Shown one piece after another: positions 61,601 to 64,000 of a stretch of DNA of 64,000 nucleotides. The position numbers and the translations under genes are program-made. The stretch covers positions 186,001 to 250,000 of the forward strand of contig OZ251487.1 of NCBI GenBank assembly GCA_965242685.1, read 5' to 3'. Each line of letters opens with the position of its first letter. Positions within the stretch are counted from its first letter, which is position 1. Under the pieces are notes generated by a model. The model saw only the letters and a list, made by a program, of their open reading frames with translations, was not told where the DNA came from and made no database searches. The DNA comes from G965215055 sp965242685 (GTDB taxonomy: Bacteria; Pseudomonadota; Gammaproteobacteria; UBA4575).

Positions 61601-61935
61601 CTATCCCGGAAGGTTTCTATGTTTCCTCGCATAATCTTTTTCTAGAGACAGGGGTGCAAACAGGGGTTATCGGTATCATCGTCCTATGTCTTCTTTGTGC
61701 ATCTCTGATTTCCAACCTGCGAAGTCGAGCGGCAGGAAAGATCGAGCCATCGCAAAGCTACGTTGCTGCTTGTACGGTTCTGATCATTATTCATAGCAGC
61801 TTTGAAATTTTCCTGTTTCGAATCAACATGGGGGTTATCGCATGGGTGCTGATCGGTATCGGTGCCTGGGTAGCCCATCACAGTCGGCACTCTCGTGCAC
61901 AGGATATCACTGATACCGGCGACCGTGTATCCTAA
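55687..61935 (+). CDS. O-antigen ligase/polymerase (Wzy_C type) with a giant leucine-rich-repeat insertion
   Basis: A 2082-residue protein. Residues 1-300 have about ten membrane helices ending with GREIFWKVALSSIAENPWLGKGPGAFIG, the Wzy_C loop start. Residues about 1960-2082 supply the missing half: SSHNLFLETGVQTGVIGIIVLCLLC and two more helices. Between them lie about 1650 residues with twelve modules. Each module starts with an LRRNT-like cap (LLxxRDELSGTGVLNWDxSxPVTSWQGV) and continues with plant-type LRRs (LxGxIPxELGxLxxLxxLxLxxNxLxG). The insertion therefore falls in the periplasmic catalytic loop of a glycan polymerase or ligase. The start is GTG at 55687. Internal near-identical repeats mark recent expansion. 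The single open frame argues against a sequencing artefact. Confidence 0.85.
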   Translation: MNSNVSILCKAYQCFSFSGDSLIALVALLVAAFLRIYFPGPLADGIFCVAVLFLGFYLFRGQIPATVKFILSCFIALLAVYAASLVINFSVEGMQNLFGILFACLIFLFSYQNALSLTQARTLSVLLVVTLILFPIYLVPSGVNPNIFSGILGYLLLTIGLILITRSDSRKNQHLWAHAIFLLVAVIGVVFGHRSLSFVALLAYPLYWGSFLFLRNRRGIGVLMTATGLLLCGLIVFVGTSYFKDALSHLDQIAKKYTGGGAKSGREIFWKVALSSIAENPWLGKGPGAFIGSSENLIDAPLFCLTEESARLFDDCVVLMRARTVLTRSPSHLWNWRFEKPISSWQGVTVGGSPPRVVSLDLEKIGLNGRIPKELSKLDRLVALNLGHNLLTGSIPPELGKLSNLRKLSLNYNDLSGPIPEELGVLDLSGLYLHHNQLTGNVPEALGEIDRHDFYGDSLCLSQSLDNYSGLLDDCIILLDVRDELSGTGVLNWGDSIPVTSWQGVEVSGDPPRVTALKLSGMGLDGRIPPELGKLSKLHTLSLHHNQLVGPIPVELAKLKGLAQLRLKHNRLSGRIPPDLGGLSSLSVLYLSGNAFRGCPPLMPYTVDRHDLDSLCVPFSLDNPGLGADASVLLSIQDELSGTGVLNWDESVPVTSWQGVRLRGTPPRVTALKLSGMGLNGRIPKELSKLGRLVALHLDHNRLTGSVPAELGRLGRLQKLTLRHNWLTGPLPPGLRKVDHDIQFCRPSSWVGVELLADCIILLDVRDELSGTGVLNWDDSIPVTSWQGVEVSGDPPRVTGLKLSGMGLDGRIPPELGELSSLSILRFSGNAFRGCPSRKLYEVGDHDFSGDLLCLPVMRESHPGLFADASVLLDVRDELSGTGVLNWDESVPVTFWQGVKVSGDPPRVTGLKLLGMNLDGWIPPDLGGLSSLSVLYLSGNAFRGCPPLMPYTVDRHDLDSLCVPFSLDNPGLGADASVLLSIQDELSGTGVLNWDESVPVTSWQGVRLRGTPPRVTALKLSGMGLNGRIPKELSKLGRLVALHLDHNRLTGSVPAELGRLGRLQKLTLRHNWLTGPLPPGLRKVDHDIQFCRPSSWVGVELLADCIILLDVRDELSGTGVLNWDDSIPVTSWQGVEVSGDPPRVTGLKLSGMGLDGRIPPELGELSSLSILRFSGNAFRGCPSRKLYEVGDHDFSGDLLCLPVMRESHPGLFADASVLLDVRDELSGTGVLNWDESVPVTFWQGVKVSGDPPRITALELPNMGLNGRIPAELGALRPLRELDLRGNRLSGPIPSELEELYLSVLRVRGNKFEDCLPSGLYEVDIHDLGIDMLCYSELVHFPSLFVDANVLLSIRDELSGTGVLNWDEFVPVTSWQGVKIGRGVHGGTRVIGLDLTEMGLNGFIPPELSALDQLVALYLDGNQLTGAVPPELGELRMLNELGLEGNSIDDVPRGVRNLPSLWVFREVDGTVRERLAPAGGGTDDTVEGKPDGDVYCRSLYSEGGLFNDCSVLLSIRDELSGTGVLNWDESVPVTFWQGVKVSGDPPRITALELPNMGLNGRIPAELGALRSLRELDLRGNRLSGPIPSELEELYLSVLRVRGNKFEDCLPSGLYEVDIHDLGIDMLCYSELVHFPSLFVDANVLLSIRDELSGTGVLNWDEFVPVTSWQGVKIGRGVHGGTRVIGLDLTEMGLNGFIPPELSALDQLVALYLDGNQLTGAVPPELGELRMLNELGLEGNSIDDVPRGVRNLPSLWVFREVDGTVRERLAPAGGGTDDTVEGKPDGDVYCRSLYSEGGLFNDCSVLLSIRDELSGTGVLNWDESVPVTFWQGVKVSGDPPRITALELPNMGLNGRIPAALGELSQLVVLNLNRNRLKGAIPEEIIEIKSLGILRLADNQLRGSIPQELIKKRDLHDLNIEGNDFQGCLNPKMEQYEVSPHYFFKAGLAPCNRSRTQQSRVGRLITEVNTFVNPSIPEGFYVSSHNLFLETGVQTGVIGIIVLCLLCASLISNLRSRAAGKIEPSQSYVAACTVLIIIHSSFEIFLFRINMGVIAWVLIGIGAWVAHHSRHSRAQDITDTGDRVS
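57410..58406. repeat. Direct repeat A, first copy (997 bp, period 1038)
   Basis: Runs from GGATACCGCCCGATCTAGG to GGCGACCCGCCGCG inside the LRR region and recurs at 58448-59444. Reading both copies I found no difference, so the duplication is recent or kept uniform by gene conversion. Confidence 0.9.
58448..59444. repeat. Direct repeat A, second copy
   Basis: Second copy of the block at 57410-58406, exactly 1038 bp downstream and in frame (346 codons per period), so loss or gain of one period keeps the reading frame. Confidence 0.9.
59353..60374. repeat. Direct repeat B, first copy (period 879)
   Basis: Begins near the GACGAGTTATCGGGCACGGG cap sequence and recurs at 60232-61253. The 879 bp period is 293 codons, in frame. 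The one difference I noticed is C at 59515 against T at 60394 (proline to serine). It overlaps the end of repeat A. Confidence 0.88.
60232..61253. repeat. Direct repeat B, second copy
   Basis: Second copy of 59353-60374. The shared cap block occurs a third time at its end before the unique last module, which shows the end point of the amplification. Confidence 0.88.
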
Positions 61936-62013
61936 TGTCCATAACGTTGGCGGCAAGGTGTAATCGGCTGCAAGAAAAGGGGTAAGATAGGGGCAAGGAT
62001 TTGTCGAGTAAAC

Positions 62014-63015
62014 ATGGATGAATACCAGGTGACCGAGCCTATTCGCACGGTTGCTGATTTCCCTACCTTGTCGGTGATTATCCCGGCACGGAATGCGGCG
62101 GCCACGATCCCGGCCACGCTTGATTCCATCTTCTTCCAGGAATACCAGGGCGAGATCGAGGTTATCGTTGCCGACGGTTCGGACACTTCAACGATGGCCG
62201 GCGTGATCCGACGTTCGTATCCTAAAGTGCATATAGTTCCCAACCCCGAAGGTAACACGCCTTCCGGGCTCAACCATGCAATCAGGGAGTCGGTCGGCAA
62301 AGTGATCGTCCGGTGTGATGCCCATGCCGTGCTTCCGCCCGGATACGTTCAACGTGTTGTCGAAACGCTTCGGAGGACCGGTGCGGCCAACGTCGGGGGG
62401 ATGCAGTGTCCCATCGGAGTGACGTTGTTCGAGAGGGCCGTGGCCGTTGCAATGACCTCGAAATTGGGGGCAGGCAACGCCGTTTATCGGTTGGGAGGTG
62501 CCGCGGGGCCAACGGATACAGTGTATCTGGGTGCATGGTACCGCGATACCTTGGAGTCCGTTGGTGGATTCAATACACATCTAATTCGCAACCAGGACTA
62601 TGAGCTTAACTGGCGTTTGCGGGAACAGGGTGGAACGATCTGGTTTGATCCGGGGCTTGCCGTCAATTACCGCCCTCGCGGTAACGTCTTGTCGTTGGCA
62701 TGCCAGTATTTTGGCTATGGTAGATGGAAGTCGGTAATGTTAGCACAGAATCCCGCCTCATTGCGGGTCAGGCAGCTTGTCGCTCCGCTGCTTGTGCTCG
62801 GTCTTGTTACTTCAGTGGCTTTGGCTGCTTTCAAGCCATCGTGGTTGGCGGCAGTGTTACCGTTTGTGTATTTGGTCACCCTTGTGTTGGGAGCGATGAT
62901 AGCGGGGCTTAGGCGCCGGGAACCCGCTGCCGTCTTGCTTCCAGTAGTCCTGGCAACGATGCACGTAAGCTGGGGCATCGGCTTCTTTCTTCCTGCGCGG
63001 CAGCCCCGGCGCTAG
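62014..63015 (+). CDS. Glycosyltransferase family 2, ExoA-like
   Basis: A 333-residue inverting glycosyltransferase: LSVIIPARNAAATIPATLDSI, EIEVIVADGSDTSTM, KVIVRCDAHAVLPPGYVQ (donor-binding Asp), then IRNQDYELNWRLREQGGTIWFDP (ED/ExxW-type acceptor region), and two or three C-terminal membrane helices (LVAPLLVLGLVTSVALAAF, VYLVTLVLGAMIAGL). The order and the GNTPSGLNHAI segment match ExoA of succinoglycan synthesis. It follows the polymerase gene by 78 bp on the same strand. It would add a sugar from UDP-glucose or a relative to lipid-linked repeat units. Confidence 0.9.
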   Translation: MDEYQVTEPIRTVADFPTLSVIIPARNAAATIPATLDSIFFQEYQGEIEVIVADGSDTSTMAGVIRRSYPKVHIVPNPEGNTPSGLNHAIRESVGKVIVRCDAHAVLPPGYVQRVVETLRRTGAANVGGMQCPIGVTLFERAVAVAMTSKLGAGNAVYRLGGAAGPTDTVYLGAWYRDTLESVGGFNTHLIRNQDYELNWRLREQGGTIWFDPGLAVNYRPRGNVLSLACQYFGYGRWKSVMLAQNPASLRVRQLVAPLLVLGLVTSVALAAFKPSWLAAVLPFVYLVTLVLGAMIAGLRRREPAAVLLPVVLATMHVSWGIGFFLPARQPRR

Positions 63016-63086
63016 AAAATACACGGTATGGATGCCTCCCGCCCCGGTCACTTTTCGCCAGAAGACAGAGGCTTTTTGTCAGATAT

Positions 63087-63116
63087 TTGACATGGTATTA
63101 TTATAGCCTTTTTAAT
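63087..63116 (+). promoter_or_regulatory. Promoter for the amidase gene
   Basis: A perfect TTGACA (63087-63092) is followed after 18 bp by TTTAAT (63111-63116, five of six). It lies about 80-110 bp before the amidase start, in the 183 bp gap after the glycosyltransferase gene, so amiC is probably transcribed separately from the polysaccharide operon. Confidence 0.45.
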
Positions 63117-63198
63117 GGGTTATGATATATAGTCTCTGTTTAACTGTAACTATTGCTTGCAATTGCACAAAAACTTGTCACACTAATAATGACATAAC

Positions 63199-64000
63199 AT
63201 GAGGTTACCTAGTTTTTCCGGTGGTTCTATGCACGTTTTTTCAAACCTTTATGAAATGCGAGCGTTTTCTGGCCATGGGAGACGTCGACGATATGGATAT
63301 CCCCGTTTGAAGTTTACTTTTCTGTTACTTTCACTCTGTTTTCCAATTTTCTGCACTGCCGAGGCCACCACCAGGGTAAAAGACGTTCGTATTGCGGATC
63401 ATTATGGTCAGTTGCGAGTAGTATTTGATTTATCTTCGGCGGTGACCCATCGCGTTTCTGTACTCAAAGACCCTGATCGGGTCGTGCTTGATATTGACAA
63501 GTGCAGAGTAGATGACAAGTTGTTTCCATCTCGAATGCGGAATAATTTGCTGAAAGGGATACGCTCTAACCGGAAATCCGGCGGGAAATTGCGCGTCGTA
63601 TTTGACCTGAGTAAGGCAGTAACGCCAACAAGCTTTTTACTCCCGCCCGACAATGGGAAGAGTCATCGCCTAGTGGTGGACTTGGCGGCGGCCGTCGGGA
63701 AAAAGCGCCCCGGTCCCGTTTTGTCGACACAAAATAAACCGACGCACCTCCGTGATGTCATTATTGCCATTGACGCCGGTCATGGCGGCAAAGACCCGGG
63801 GGCAATCGGTCGCGGCGGCAGCTATGAAAAGCATATTGTGTTGTCGATTGCCAAACGCTTAAAAAAGCTTATTGACCGGGAAAGGGGGATGCGCGCAGTG
63901 TTGATTCGAGAACGGGACGTGTTCATATCTCTGAGACAAAGAATCAAAAAGGCGCGTGCGAAAAATGCAGAAATATTTCTCTCTATCCATGCCGATGCCG
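63199..64000 (+). CDS. amiC: N-acetylmuramoyl-L-alanine amidase (AmiB/AmiC type), 5' part
   Basis: Cleaves septal peptidoglycan to separate daughter cells. The frame is open to the window end (267 codons present). A basic N-terminus and hydrophobic segment (RRRRYGYPRLKFTFLLLSLC) suggest export, possibly by Tat as for E. coli AmiC. The AMIN domain follows (RVKDVRIADHYGQLRVVFDLS...VDLAAAVG), then the zinc amidase domain DVIIAIDAGHGGKDPGAIG, with the zinc-binding His in AGHGG and Glu in GSYEKHIVLSIAKRL, and EIFLSIHADA at the edge. Starts at 63199 or the in-frame ATG at 63229 are both possible. It normally follows tsaE. Confidence 0.93.
   Translation, partial: MRLPSFSGGSMHVFSNLYEMRAFSGHGRRRRYGYPRLKFTFLLLSLCFPIFCTAEATTRVKDVRIADHYGQLRVVFDLSSAVTHRVSVLKDPDRVVLDIDKCRVDDKLFPSRMRNNLLKGIRSNRKSGGKLRVVFDLSKAVTPTSFLLPPDNGKSHRLVVDLAAAVGKKRPGPVLSTQNKPTHLRDVIIAIDAGHGGKDPGAIGRGGSYEKHIVLSIAKRLKKLIDRERGMRAVLIRERDVFISLRQRIKKARAKNAEIFLSIHADA

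Noticed and set aside
55687..61935. Possibility that the LRR polymerase is three genes joined by error
   Set aside because: The frame stays open through 6.2 kb, no internal start with a good ribosome site was seen at the junctions, and both ends are needed to complete one Wzy_C domain. Misassembly of the repeats themselves cannot be excluded.

Overview
The window reads as a chromosomal segment of a gammaproteobacterium. The support is gene order: pcnB-folK-(deoxynucleoside kinase)-panB-panC, queG-nnr-tsaE, pheA-tyrA-aroA-cmk-rpsA-ihfB-pyrF, ffh divergent from ypjD-corB, rpsP-trmD-rplS and xseB-ispA-dxs are all layouts of that class. No species can be named from the sequence alone. The abundance of repeat proteins (pentapeptide, Sel1, leucine-rich, helical solenoid) would suit a host-associated or biofilm-forming bacterium, but that is inference.

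Layout. 0-1.8 kb: an AT-rich type II restriction-modification pair. 1.9-5.0 kb: isoprenoid operon xseB-ispA-dxs. 5.1-7.4 kb: katG behind a promoter with a perfect inverted repeat of the Fur/PerR 7-1-7 kind. 7.5-12.0 kb: fdhD, radA, corB and ypjD. 12.0-22.7 kb: an accessory island between ypjD and ffh, two genes that are normally divergent neighbours. It holds five tandem membrane-anchored pentapeptide-repeat genes (one a pseudogene), an MmeI-like type IIL restriction-methylation enzyme and a Sel1-repeat protein. 22.8-25.8 kb: ffh, rpsP, trmD and rplS, with rimM missing from its usual slot. 25.8-33.4 kb: two alkylguanine-transferase-like genes, a glutamine amidotransferase, htpG, a GST and a 781-residue helical-repeat protein. 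33.5-42.6 kb: RNA processing, folate, pantothenate and queuosine genes, pgi, nnr and tsaE. 42.6-51 kb: a PLP decarboxylase, then the aromatic amino acid, rpsA, ihfB and pyrF block. 51.1-63 kb: a surface-polysaccharide locus (galU, flippase, asparagine synthetase-like, polymerase/ligase, ExoA-like glycosyltransferase). The window ends inside an amidase gene of the AmiC type.

The most striking gene is the 2082-residue protein at 55687-61935. Its two ends together make one O-antigen ligase/polymerase (Wzy_C type) membrane protein. About 1650 residues of plant-type leucine-rich repeats, in twelve modules each with an LRRNT-like cap, sit inside the periplasmic loop where the catalytic region lies. 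The LRR array has recently expanded through direct repeats of about 1 kb (periods 1038 and 879 bp). A 21-base poly-C tract lies 70 bp upstream of the flippase gene at the head of this locus, so the locus may be both structurally hypervariable and phase-variable.

A second theme is that many gene ends are echoed. Short tandem duplications (about 47-65 bp) of the first or last codons lie immediately outside ffh (both ends), the second alkylguanine transferase, several pentapeptide-repeat genes, and less regularly the small gene before htpG. At ffh and pentapeptide genes 1 and 3 the upstream echo is a 12-16 codon mini-ORF that repeats or resembles the N-terminus and stops just before the true start. 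I know of no described process that accounts for this pattern.
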